In this document: positions 26,157 through 35,095 of the stretch, piece after piece
How positions within the stretch are numbered: position 1 is the stretch's first letter
How the letters are laid out: every line of letters begins with the position of its first letter
Assembly (NCBI GenBank): GCA_963675935.2
Contig: CAXXPV010000008.1
Coordinates: 62,001-126,000, forward strand
From: G963675935 sp963675935
Lineage (GTDB): Bacteria > Planctomycetota > Planctomycetia > Pirellulales > Thermoguttaceae
DNA length: 64,000 nucleotides
Direction of reading: 5' to 3'
Notes under the pieces: generated by a model
Told to the model about the DNA's origin: nothing
Seen by the model: only the letters and a program-made list of their open reading frames with translations
Database searches by the model: none
Translations under genes and position numbers: made by a program

Positions 26157-27355
26157 CGGGCAGAGAACGCCTCCACTGCGTCCTGAATCGGCAGCCGATC
26201 GACCGGCTTTCGTGGACGACCTTGATCGACGACGTGACGCGCTCGGGCATGCCCGACGAGGTGCGGCGGCTGTCGCCCATCGAATTCTATCGTTTGGTCG
26301 GTTGCGATATCCTCCAGTTCGGCAATTATGGTTTGAGCAAAAAGGATTGTGTGACGCCGCCGTCGCGGTTGTCTTGTCCGGAGCTGAGCCGCGAGATCGA
26401 GATGGAGCAAAACGGCCGGCTGACTCGCTGGCAAGTCGCACCGGACGCCGACCTGTCCGTCGGAGTGGGCGGCGACACCGTAAGCGGCCAAGTGACGTTG
26501 CGGCGAGTCACCCCCTGGGGAACATTGACGACCACGCTGAAAAACGATCACCCCGTGGACTATCCCGTTCGTTCGCTCGAAGATTTGCGTATTCTGCGGG
26601 CGATTTGGGAAGCCTCCGAATATGTGGAGCAGGCGGGCATGGAGGAGTCGCTCGTTCGTCTGAATCGCCTGATCGGCGACGATGGCATGTACGTTCCCAC
26701 GCTCGATCCGTCCCCCGTCCAAAATCTTCTGGAATACGAAATGGGGATGGAGAATTTCTACTATCTGCTCGACGATCATCGGCGGGAAGTCGAGGAGTTG
26801 CTGGCGCTCATGCACAGCAAACGTCTGCGTGAATACGAAATTTTAGCCCGCCGCACGACGGCCGAAGTGGTGATTCCCGTCGAAAACACCAGTTCGATGG
26901 CGATCAGCCCCGCCCTATACCGCGACTACAGCCTGCCGCAGATTCGCGATTACGTCGAAGTGCTGCATCAACATGGCAAGAAAGCCGTGCTGCACATGTG
27001 CGGGCATCTCAAGGCGCTGCTGCCGACGATCCGCGAAACGGGCTTGGACGGCATCAACGCCGCGACTCCGCCGCCGGTGGGTGCGACTTATTACGAGGAC
27101 ATCCTCGACGCGTACGGCGACGACTTCGTCCTCTTCGGCGCAATTTTGAATCCCACATTGTTCCATAAGTCCGATCTAAGTCGCAACGAGTTGCACGACT
27201 TTTTGGATCGGCTGTACACGCCGCGTTTAAGGCGCGCACACATGGTTCTCTGGATTGCGGTGGATGGATTGACCACGCCGCTTGATAAATTCGAGTCTGT
27301 CAACCAATGGATGTCCAATTCGGGCAACTGTCGCTTCAAGGAGAGTGTCGTATGA
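26153..27355 (+). CDS. Uroporphyrinogen decarboxylase family protein (possible methyltransferase)
   Basis: This 400-residue protein starts with the family-like MTGRERLHCVLNRQPIDR and carries KAVLHMCGHLKALLPTI and DGINAATPPPVG at the usual places of the URO-D superfamily barrel. True HemE proteins are near 350 residues and have an N-terminal RQAGRYLPE motif, which is absent, so heme synthesis is unlikely. Related proteins act as corrinoid-dependent methyltransferases (MtaA/MtbA type), often with a His-x-Cys zinc site. HMCG here could supply such ligands. It has no signal peptide, so it is cytoplasmic. It overlaps genes on both sides by four bases (ATGA) and is thus embedded in the glycosidase operon. 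Possible role: demethylation of a methylated sugar, inferred. Confidence 0.82.
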   Translation: MTGRERLHCVLNRQPIDRLSWTTLIDDVTRSGMPDEVRRLSPIEFYRLVGCDILQFGNYGLSKKDCVTPPSRLSCPELSREIEMEQNGRLTRWQVAPDADLSVGVGGDTVSGQVTLRRVTPWGTLTTTLKNDHPVDYPVRSLEDLRILRAIWEASEYVEQAGMEESLVRLNRLIGDDGMYVPTLDPSPVQNLLEYEMGMENFYYLLDDHRREVEELLALMHSKRLREYEILARRTTAEVVIPVENTSSMAISPALYRDYSLPQIRDYVEVLHQHGKKAVLHMCGHLKALLPTIRETGLDGINAATPPPVGATYYEDILDAYGDDFVLFGAILNPTLFHKSDLSRNELHDFLDRLYTPRLRRAHMVLWIAVDGLTTPLDKFESVNQWMSNSGNCRFKESVV

Positions 27356-29652
27356 ATCGAATCGCCATAATGAGTTGTGCGGCAGTGCTGCTGGCCGCGC
27401 AAGGTTTTGCCGCCGAAAATGTCGCCGCCCAACGATCGTTGCAAGTAGAACTTCCAAACCAGGAACAAAATGTCGTCAAGACCTCATGGCCGGGCATCGG
27501 CTGCTGGTTCTGGATGGCCGAGGAGTTCAAGCCGGAGGGCTACAAGCGGTTCATCGACCTGTACGAGAAGCATTCGGCCTTCAAGCTGCTGACGACCAGC
27601 ATCCGTTTTCCTGCCGAGGTGACCGATCCGAAGGTGCATGATCAGATCAAAGCGGCGGCCCAATACGCCCGCAAGCATGGCATGGCGATCGTCATGGACC
27701 TTGATGTTCGGTTGGCGCGTCAGGCGTTTCAGAAGCAATATCCCGATGAGATGCAGGAAATCGTGCGGTTGCGCGAGGTCGCATTGAAGGATTCGGGCGA
27801 GGCGAACCTCGCCATTGAGCCGATAGGCCTCGGCGATCATTATACGTTTGCCACGCGGGGATACGATTCCATCGCGGGCCGCGTGCTGCGAGTCTACTCC
27901 TATGTCGGCGGCGCGCAAGGCATTGATCCAAAATCCATCAAGGATATCACAAGCCGCTGCAAAATTTCGCAGGCTGACGCCAAGGGCGTTCGAGTATCGA
28001 TTCCCTGTACGGCCAAAGATCGGGGCCGCACGGCTTGCGTTCTGGCCGCCTTCACGCTTTTCACGCCCGACGTGTTCGCGCCGCATCTGATCGAGTTCGA
28101 GCAAAAAATCCTTCAGCAGTATGCGGACGTTCCCCTGGCCGGGGCCTGCAAGGATGAATGGGGATTTCCAGGGCGCGGTGGCCCAAGCGCCGACGACCTG
28201 TTTTTTTCGCGTTTCATGGCTGATGCGTATGCAAAACGCCGACCGGATTGTGATTTGACGCGCGATCTGCTGTTGATGGCTAAAGGCGAAAAAGGACACG
28301 AAAGCCGGCGAGCCGCCGCGATCAACCATTACATGGAAATGAACTGGCAACGCAACGCCGAGGTTGAGACGGCCTTTTATCATTCGATCAAGAATATTTT
28401 TGGCAAAGACGCCATGTCGGCCACCCATCCAACTTGGTGGCCGTATCCGAACGAGAACGAGGCTTTCAAAAACGGCCTCGACTGGTGGGCCGTAACACGC
28501 GACCTCGCACAGACGGATGAGGGCACGCCGTTCTCCGTTCGCACGGCGTTGGCGAAAAAGTGGCACAGCCCGCTCTGGTACAATATGTACTACGACGGTT
28601 CCATTAAACCCTACGAAGAGGATCTGTGGCGGCACGCCCTGGGCGGCGGCCGGATAAACTTCCATCCGCTCTTTCCGAATCCGGACATGACCACTTCGCT
28701 GCTTTCCAGCAAACTCCTTGCGGCCGATTGCCGCGTGCGACTGTTGAACTACATCTCCACGGCGCCGCTCGATTGTCCGGTGGCGGTAATCTTCGGCCAT
28801 CCTTCGGCGACCAACTGGTCCGGTAAGGGCTTTGCCGACGCAGGAGTGGGCGTCGCCAATGGTCTGTGGGCCGAAGGATTCTATGCCGATTTGATCCCCA
28901 GCAGCGAGATCGCCGCGGGAAACTTGAAGATTGCCGACGACGGCGGCGTTCAGTACGGTTCGCAACGCTACGCGGCGGCCGTGCTATACCATCCGGAATA
29001 TGAACGCCCGGCCGTGGCCGATTTTTTCCGCAAAGCCGCCGCCAGCGATAAGACGGCCCTATTCCAAGTTGGCGATTGGGCCATGGACTTCGAGGGCAAG
29101 GCTTTTGCCTCAGCCGACGCCATGCCGCCCGAGATGAAGCCCATCGAACCGACCGCTGCCGTGGCGAAAGTGATTGCCCAGCTAAAAAAGATCGGGGCCA
29201 AGCCGCAGACAACCTGCACGATGCGCAGCACCACAGGCTTCACCGCGTCGATGATGCCGAAGCCCAGCGGCCAATGCCGATTGCTTGACGGCACGGTCAT
29301 TCTCGCTTCCGGCGAAAAGGACTTGATGGGCGACCCGATTCAAAAAACCATCCAAGTGGGCGGCCAGGATGTCGCCTTCGACGCCGTTGGCGTGGCGGCC
29401 GTGCGGCTCGACAAGGACGGCAAACTGCAGGCCATGGCTGCCGGCGCTCTGAAATCGTTTTCCGGCGGCGGGCTGACCATCGAATTGCCCGAGCGTGTTG
29501 ACGTGGCACTATGGCGCGATGCGAAAGGCCAGTGGCACGGTGTGTTGCAGGGCTGGAACGGACCGGTTCCCGCCGCGCTTTCCGCCATCACCGCCGATTG
29601 GCAGCGGCTGACAGTGCCCCAACCTTTTAACACGACGGCCGCGTCGCGCTAG
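27352..29652 (+). CDS. Secreted protein of the ~765-residue family, copy 3
   Basis: This 766-residue protein is the closest relative of the gene at 14605. The signal peptide is MNRIAIMSCAAVLLAAQGFA (cleavage near AAEN). Shared blocks include KTSWPGIGCWFWMAEEFKPE, KLLTTSIRFPAEVTDPKVHD, LAGACKDEWGF, FKNGLDWWAVTRDLAQTDEG and the C-terminal WHGVLQGWNGPVPAALSAIT. The start at ATG 27352 overlaps the stop of the preceding gene (ATGA), so translation is coupled. The GATase-like middle domain (DCPVAVIFGHPSATNWSGKG) is conserved. The three copies and the relic at 11300 point to repeated duplication inside this locus. Function unknown; a glycosidase acting on an unusual linkage is the simplest guess. 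Confidence 0.75.
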   Translation: MNRIAIMSCAAVLLAAQGFAAENVAAQRSLQVELPNQEQNVVKTSWPGIGCWFWMAEEFKPEGYKRFIDLYEKHSAFKLLTTSIRFPAEVTDPKVHDQIKAAAQYARKHGMAIVMDLDVRLARQAFQKQYPDEMQEIVRLREVALKDSGEANLAIEPIGLGDHYTFATRGYDSIAGRVLRVYSYVGGAQGIDPKSIKDITSRCKISQADAKGVRVSIPCTAKDRGRTACVLAAFTLFTPDVFAPHLIEFEQKILQQYADVPLAGACKDEWGFPGRGGPSADDLFFSRFMADAYAKRRPDCDLTRDLLLMAKGEKGHESRRAAAINHYMEMNWQRNAEVETAFYHSIKNIFGKDAMSATHPTWWPYPNENEAFKNGLDWWAVTRDLAQTDEGTPFSVRTALAKKWHSPLWYNMYYDGSIKPYEEDLWRHALGGGRINFHPLFPNPDMTTSLLSSKLLAADCRVRLLNYISTAPLDCPVAVIFGHPSATNWSGKGFADAGVGVANGLWAEGFYADLIPSSEIAAGNLKIADDGGVQYGSQRYAAAVLYHPEYERPAVADFFRKAAASDKTALFQVGDWAMDFEGKAFASADAMPPEMKPIEPTAAVAKVIAQLKKIGAKPQTTCTMRSTTGFTASMMPKPSGQCRLLDGTVILASGEKDLMGDPIQKTIQVGGQDVAFDAVGVAAVRLDKDGKLQAMAAGALKSFSGGGLTIELPERVDVALWRDAKGQWHGVLQGWNGPVPAALSAITADWQRLTVPQPFNTTAASR

Positions 29653-29707
29653 AAGAAAGGCCTTCGAGATTTGGAAGGTGTTGTCTTTTTGACTATCAAC
29701 ATTCGCT

Positions 29708-32533
29708 ATGGGCGTAACGATGAAAGAAGATAGAAAAGTGTTGCGGCAGCGAGTGATCGCGGTGGCATTCGGGCTGTGTCTTTCGGCTTTGGTCGGAGCG
29801 GCCAAAGCGGGAGAGGAACCGAAGACGCGGCACGACGCGGGACGGACAACCATCTCGCTCGACGGCACATGGCAAATCGACGAGAGCGAGTCGGCGACCG
29901 ACGTGCCCAATAAATTCGATCACACCGTCGTCGTGCCGGGGCTGGTGAACCTCGCGAAGCCGGGCTTTCCGGATGTGGACCTGTTTGCCAGCCGGGAATA
30001 CCTAAGTCGCTTTGGACGGCAATATCCGTGGGGTGGGCCCGAAATCCTGGCGAATAACGCGCCGTTGCCCGCGATCGGCATTCCGGCGCAAAAACGCAAC
30101 TACTTCTGGTATCAGAGGACGTTCACCGCACCGCAGCAACGCGAGGTCGCATTGCTGCGGATCGGCAAGGCGCAGTTCGGCGTCGCCGTCTGGCTCAACG
30201 GCAAGCCGGTGGGCGAAGACCTCAGTTGTTGGACGGCGAGCTATTTCAACCTGACTGACGCCATAAACTGGTCCGGCGAAAACCGGTTGCTGGTTCGCAT
30301 CGGCGCGCACCCGGCGGTGCTGCCCGCGAACGTCCCGGGCGCCGGGACGTGCAGTTCCAAACACAAGTGGACGCCTGGAATCTATGACGTCGTCAACCTG
30401 ATCCTCTGCGACAATCCGGTGATCGAGTCGATTCAGGCGGCGCCGCGCATCGACACGTCCGAGGTTGTCGTTCAGACGAAGGTTAAAAACTACGGATCGG
30501 CCCGAAAATTCGAACTTGGCCACGTGGTCAAGAGCTGGAAAGACGGAAAGGAAGTCGCTCGGGGAGAACCGCGGAATGAACGGATCGAGGCCGGCGAGGA
30601 AAAGACCTTCACGCAGACCCTCAAAATCCCCCAAGCCCGTCTCTGGTCGCCCGAAGACCCGTTCCTGTATGTCGTCGAAAGCGGCACGAATGGCGACAGC
30701 GTCCGGACCCGCTTTGGCATGCGTGAATACCGCTTCGACAACAAGAAGAGGGTTGGGCTTCTCAACGGCAAGCCGTATTACCTGCGGGGCGGGAACATCG
30801 AGTTGTTCCTGCACGCGGAAGACCCGCTCTGCGGCGATCGGCCTTGGGACCGCGCCTGGGTGAAAAAACTGATCGCCGAGATTCCGAAGAAACAAAACTG
30901 GAATGCATTTCGCTACACCATGTCGCCTGTTCCCGATTTTTGGCTGGACATCGCGGACGAGGAAGGGATTCTGGCTCAACTGGAACCGATCGTGTTTAAC
31001 GACCGCAATGTATGGTCCGCCGATGAGTTTATTAAGGAGTTTTCGCGTTGGATGCGCGACAACTGGAACCACCCGTGCGTGTTCATGTGGGACGCAAACA
31101 ACGAGGGCACGTGGCCGGGAATGGTTAAAGTCATCAACACCGTGCGACAGCTCGATTTGTCCAATCGTACATGGGACAACGGTTGTGGGCCTCCCGTCGG
31201 TCCCAACGATCCGGAGGAAGTGCATACCTACGTGATTGGCAACAAACCGCATTTCAATTTCGATCTCCGGGAGCTAAACCATTTCGACGGCCCCGCCTAT
31301 ATGCTTCTCTGTCCGGGGCGGGACCGACCGGAGGCGAGTCCCAACTGTTATATCATCAACGAATACTGCGGGCTGTGGCTTTATCCCGACGGCGCTACCC
31401 TCAACCTCACGGAAGGCATTTACGCCAAGGCGCTTCCCGGCGGCACGGCCGACGAACGCATGGAGTATCGCTGGTACTTTACGGCGGGCCTGACAGAAAT
31501 GTGGCGTGCCCAACGCTGCGCGGCCGGCGTGCTCTACTACGAGTACCTTGGCTCGTACTTGCCGCGAGCGAAGGGCCCCTATCATTTTGGTGTATTCGCC
31601 GATCTGGCGACATTGCGGCTCCAGCCGGGCTTTGAAAAATACATGACCGAAGCGTTCAAGCCGCTTGGACTGTATATCGATTTCTGGGGCGACGGTAAAC
31701 CCGGCAGCCGGCTGCTGCAACAATGGGTGCCGATCCGCAGCGGCGAGAACCGCATGCTCCCGGTAGTCATGATCAACGACGACCAGGAGCCTGTCGATGG
31801 CAAGCTGGTTCTTTCGATCGAAAACCTGGAAGGCAAGACCCTGGCGTCGAGCGAAAAGCCGTTCCGAGTGGATGGCGCGGGCAAGAGTACCTATGAGCTA
31901 ACCGTGCCTATTCCGAAAGAGAATGGCAAGTATTTGTTGAAGGCCGTGGCGTATCCACGCGGAACCCGCCATAAGAGCGCAACCGTTAGTCAAAGAAAGG
32001 TTTCCGTGGAGCCTGCGACCCTGGATACCGCCACGTCGCTTCGAGTGGTGATGTTGGGCGATTCCACGACGTTGTCGGCGTCGAGCCAACCCGGCAAGAA
32101 ACTCACCGATCGCGTTCAGGCCCGGCTGCAATCGCTGTTGGGCGAACAGTACGCCGTCGAGGTTAAAAACGCCGGAGTCGGCGGCGATACGATCTTAGGC
32201 GGTTTGAAGCGGTTGAAAAAAGACGCCATTATCCAAGTTGCCCAAAAACCGGACGTGGTGACGCTCTCCTTCGGCCTCAACGACGTCGGCCAACGGCCTG
32301 TCTGCGGACGAAAAGAATACACTGCCGACTATTTTCAAAAACGCATGGAGGAAACCGTCGCCAAGATACGCGAATGGGCGCCGGCGGCCAAGATATTGCT
32401 GGTCACCAGCACGCCGTTTATCAACAGCAAGCACGTTTGGGGGAATTTGCCGTATTTCCAAGAACGCGGCGGCCTCGACAAGTGTCTGGCCGATGAATTT
32501 CTCGTCCGAACCAGGGCGGTTTCGCAAAAATGA
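29708..32533 (+). CDS. GH2-like glycosidase fused to an SGNH esterase domain, frame broken near the end
   Basis: The product has 941 residues from ATG 29708 (or 937 from 29720), with a signal peptide (RVIAVAFGLCLSALVGAAKA). Residues of about 45-720 are a GH2-type enzyme. A jelly-roll domain (WYQRTFTAPQQREVALLRIG, VWLNGKPVGE) is followed by an Ig-like domain and a barrel with acid/base Glu466 (WDANNEG) and nucleophile candidate Glu552 (IINEYCG). From residue 780 an SGNH hydrolase begins: Ser786 in MLGDSTTL and Asn858 in SFGLNDVG. It stops at TGA 32533 before the last SGNH block. That block (DGVHL, with the Asp and His of the active site) is encoded in the -1 frame by the next gene. SGNH domains deacetylate sugars. 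A lost A in the run at 32526-32530, a sequencing error, or frameshifting could explain the break. Confidence 0.85.
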   Translation: MGVTMKEDRKVLRQRVIAVAFGLCLSALVGAAKAGEEPKTRHDAGRTTISLDGTWQIDESESATDVPNKFDHTVVVPGLVNLAKPGFPDVDLFASREYLSRFGRQYPWGGPEILANNAPLPAIGIPAQKRNYFWYQRTFTAPQQREVALLRIGKAQFGVAVWLNGKPVGEDLSCWTASYFNLTDAINWSGENRLLVRIGAHPAVLPANVPGAGTCSSKHKWTPGIYDVVNLILCDNPVIESIQAAPRIDTSEVVVQTKVKNYGSARKFELGHVVKSWKDGKEVARGEPRNERIEAGEEKTFTQTLKIPQARLWSPEDPFLYVVESGTNGDSVRTRFGMREYRFDNKKRVGLLNGKPYYLRGGNIELFLHAEDPLCGDRPWDRAWVKKLIAEIPKKQNWNAFRYTMSPVPDFWLDIADEEGILAQLEPIVFNDRNVWSADEFIKEFSRWMRDNWNHPCVFMWDANNEGTWPGMVKVINTVRQLDLSNRTWDNGCGPPVGPNDPEEVHTYVIGNKPHFNFDLRELNHFDGPAYMLLCPGRDRPEASPNCYIINEYCGLWLYPDGATLNLTEGIYAKALPGGTADERMEYRWYFTAGLTEMWRAQRCAAGVLYYEYLGSYLPRAKGPYHFGVFADLATLRLQPGFEKYMTEAFKPLGLYIDFWGDGKPGSRLLQQWVPIRSGENRMLPVVMINDDQEPVDGKLVLSIENLEGKTLASSEKPFRVDGAGKSTYELTVPIPKENGKYLLKAVAYPRGTRHKSATVSQRKVSVEPATLDTATSLRVVMLGDSTTLSASSQPGKKLTDRVQARLQSLLGEQYAVEVKNAGVGGDTILGGLKRLKKDAIIQVAQKPDVVTLSFGLNDVGQRPVCGRKEYTADYFQKRMEETVAKIREWAPAAKILLVTSTPFINSKHVWGNLPYFQERGGLDKCLADEFLVRTRAVSQK

Positions 32534-34968
32534 ATGTGCCTTTGGCCGATTTGCACGCGGTCTTTACCGCCGGCTTTGAGAAAGACGCCGCAATGCGCGA
32601 CGCAATGATCTTGAACGACGGCGTCCACCTCACCGATAAGGGAAACGATTGGGCGGCAACGGTTTTGTCGGAGGAACTTCAAAAAATGGTCGCGGGGTTG
32701 GGAAAAGATTCCAATCAGTTGCGCCATGCCATCAAGGCTGGGGCGGCGGAAGCGGGGGAGGAATCGAAGACGCGGCACGACGCGGGACGGACAACCATCT
32801 CGCTCGACGGCACATGGCAAATCGACGAGAGCGTGTCGCCAACCGATATGCCCAAGAAGTTTGACCACACCGTCGTCGTGCCGGGGCTGGTGAACCTCGC
32901 GAAGCCGGGCTTTCCGGATGTGGACCTGTTTGCCAGCCGGGAATACCTAGAACGCTGGGGACGGCGGTATCCGTGGGGTGGGCCGGAAATCCTGGCGAAG
33001 AACGCGCCGTTGCCGGCGATCGGCATTCCGGCGCAAAAACGCAATTACTTCTGGTATCAGAGGACGTTCACCGCACCGCAGCAACGCGAGGTCGCATTGC
33101 TGCGGATCGGCAAGTCGCAGTTCGGGACGGCGGTTTGGCTAAACGGCAAGCCGGTGGGCGAAGACCTCAGTTGTTGGACGGCGAGCTATTTCAACCTGAC
33201 TGACGCCATAAACTGGTCCGGCGAAAACCGGTTGCTGGTCCGCATCGGCGCGCACCCGGCGGTCCTGCCCGCGAACGTCCCGGGCGCCGGGACGTACAGT
33301 TCCAAACACAAGTGGACGCCTGGAATCTATGACGTCGTCAACCTGATCCTCTGCGACAATCCGGTGATCGAGTCGATTCAGGCGGCGCCGCGCATCGACA
33401 CGTCCGAGGTTGTCGTTCAGACGAAGGTTAAAAACTACGGATCGGCCCGAAAATTCGAACTTGGCCACGTGGTCAAGAGCTGGAAAGACGGAAAGGAAGT
33501 CGCTCGGGGAGAACCGCGGAATGAACGGATCGAGGCCGGCGAGGAAAAGACCTTCACGCAGACCCTCAAAATCCCCCAAGCCCATCTCTGGTCGCCCGAA
33601 GACCCGTTCCTGTATGTCGTCGAGAGCGGCACGAATGGCGACAGCGTCCGGACCCGCTTTGGCATGCGCGAATACCGCTTCGACAACAAGAAGGGGGTAG
33701 GGCTTCTCAACGGCAAGCCGTATTACCTGCGGGGCGGGAATATCGAGTTGTTCCTACACGTGGAAGACCCGCTCTGCGGCGATCGGCCTTGGGACCGTGC
33801 CTGGGTGAAAAAGCTGATCGCCGAGATTCCGAAGAAACTGAACTGGAATGGATTTCGTTTCAATATGTCGCCCGTCCCGGAGATGTGGCTTGACATTGCG
33901 GACGAGGAAGGCATGCTGGTTCAACTGGAACCGATCGTGTTTGGAACCCGCAAGGAATGGTCCCCCGATGAGTTTGTCAAGGAGTTTTCGCGTTGGATGC
34001 GCGACAACTGGAACCACCCGTGCGTGTTCATGTGGGACTCAAACAACGAGACTGTGTGGCCGGAACTGGTTAAGATCATCAACACCGTGCGACCGCTCGA
34101 TTTGTCCGACCGTACGTGGGACAATGGTTGGGGGCCTCCCGCCGCTCCCAATGATCCGGAGGAAGTGCATCCCTACGTGCTCAGGAGCAAACCGAACTTC
34201 GATCTCCGGGAACTGAACCATTTCGACGGCCCCGCCTACTTGCTTCTCTGTCCGGGGAGGAACCGACCGGGTTCGAGCCGCCACTGCTATATTATCAACG
34301 AATACTGCTGGCTGTGGCTTTATCCCGACGGTGTTCCCATCGACATCTCGGAAGACATCTACGCCAAGGCGATCCCCGGCGGCACGGCCAACGACCGCAT
34401 GGAGTATCGCTGGTACTTGACGGCAGCCCTGACGGAAATGTGGCGGTCCCAACGCTGTTCGGCCGCCGTGTTCTACTACGATTACCTTGCCTCTTACCTG
34501 CCGCGCAAACAGGGCCCCTATCATTTTGGTGTATTCGCCGATATGGCGACATTGCGGCTCCAGCCGGGCTTTGAAAAATACATGACCGAAGCGTTCAAGC
34601 CGCTTGGACTGTATATCGATTTCTGGGGCGACGGCAAACCCGGCAACCTGCCGCTGCAACAATGGGTGCCGATCCGCAGCGGCGAGAACCGCATGCTCCC
34701 GGTAGTCATGATCAACGACGACCAGGAGCCTGTCGAGGGCAAGCTGGTTCTCTCGCTCGAAAACCTGGAAGGCAAGACCCTTGCCTCGAGCGAAAAGAGG
34801 TTCCGCGTGGATGGCGCCGGCAAGACCGCCAGCGAACTGTCGCTGTCGATCCCGAAGGAAAACGGTAAATACTTATTGAAAGCCGTGGCATATCCAGATG
34901 GCCCGCGGCACAAAGGCCCGACGGTTTCTCGACGAAAACTGGTCGTGAATCACCAACTGGAGCAATAG
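32530..34968 (+). CDS. SGNH C-terminal end plus second GH2-like glycosidase
   Basis: This 812-residue frame starts with ATG overlapping the previous stop (ATGA). Residues 1-60 complete the SGNH domain of the upstream gene (Asp30 and His33 in LNDGVHLTDKGN). Residues of about 80-800 are a second GH2-type enzyme. Acid/base Glu507 (WDSNNET) and nucleophile candidate Glu591 (IINEYCWLWLY) are intact. It has no signal peptide of its own, so it can only be exported if made as one chain with the upstream product. It is a tandem copy of the upstream GH2. Bases 29821-30890 are nearly identical to 32766-33835, the middle is clearly diverged, and the 3' part (from about 31570 / 34510) is nearly identical again. 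That pattern suggests gene conversion. Confidence 0.82.
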   Translation: MNVPLADLHAVFTAGFEKDAAMRDAMILNDGVHLTDKGNDWAATVLSEELQKMVAGLGKDSNQLRHAIKAGAAEAGEESKTRHDAGRTTISLDGTWQIDESVSPTDMPKKFDHTVVVPGLVNLAKPGFPDVDLFASREYLERWGRRYPWGGPEILAKNAPLPAIGIPAQKRNYFWYQRTFTAPQQREVALLRIGKSQFGTAVWLNGKPVGEDLSCWTASYFNLTDAINWSGENRLLVRIGAHPAVLPANVPGAGTYSSKHKWTPGIYDVVNLILCDNPVIESIQAAPRIDTSEVVVQTKVKNYGSARKFELGHVVKSWKDGKEVARGEPRNERIEAGEEKTFTQTLKIPQAHLWSPEDPFLYVVESGTNGDSVRTRFGMREYRFDNKKGVGLLNGKPYYLRGGNIELFLHVEDPLCGDRPWDRAWVKKLIAEIPKKLNWNGFRFNMSPVPEMWLDIADEEGMLVQLEPIVFGTRKEWSPDEFVKEFSRWMRDNWNHPCVFMWDSNNETVWPELVKIINTVRPLDLSDRTWDNGWGPPAAPNDPEEVHPYVLRSKPNFDLRELNHFDGPAYLLLCPGRNRPGSSRHCYIINEYCWLWLYPDGVPIDISEDIYAKAIPGGTANDRMEYRWYLTAALTEMWRSQRCSAAVFYYDYLASYLPRKQGPYHFGVFADMATLRLQPGFEKYMTEAFKPLGLYIDFWGDGKPGNLPLQQWVPIRSGENRMLPVVMINDDQEPVEGKLVLSLENLEGKTLASSEKRFRVDGAGKTASELSLSIPKENGKYLLKAVAYPDGPRHKGPTVSRRKLVVNHQLEQ

Positions 34969-35095
34969 GTACGCATTGCATTCTTACCCATGCGGCAATA
35001 GACTCATGTTCCAATAGACAACCATTGCCTTGCTGATTGACAAAACAATTTGCGTGGAAACAAATCAAGAAGACTTCTAACAAAAAAAGAGCGGA

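Noticed and set aside
32520..32536. Canonical -1 programmed frameshift site at the GH2-SGNH junction
   Set aside because: The A run does not form a standard X-XXY-YYZ heptamer in the zero frame, and I did not find a clear downstream stem. A base loss or sequencing error is as likely, so I do not annotate it as a frameshift signal.
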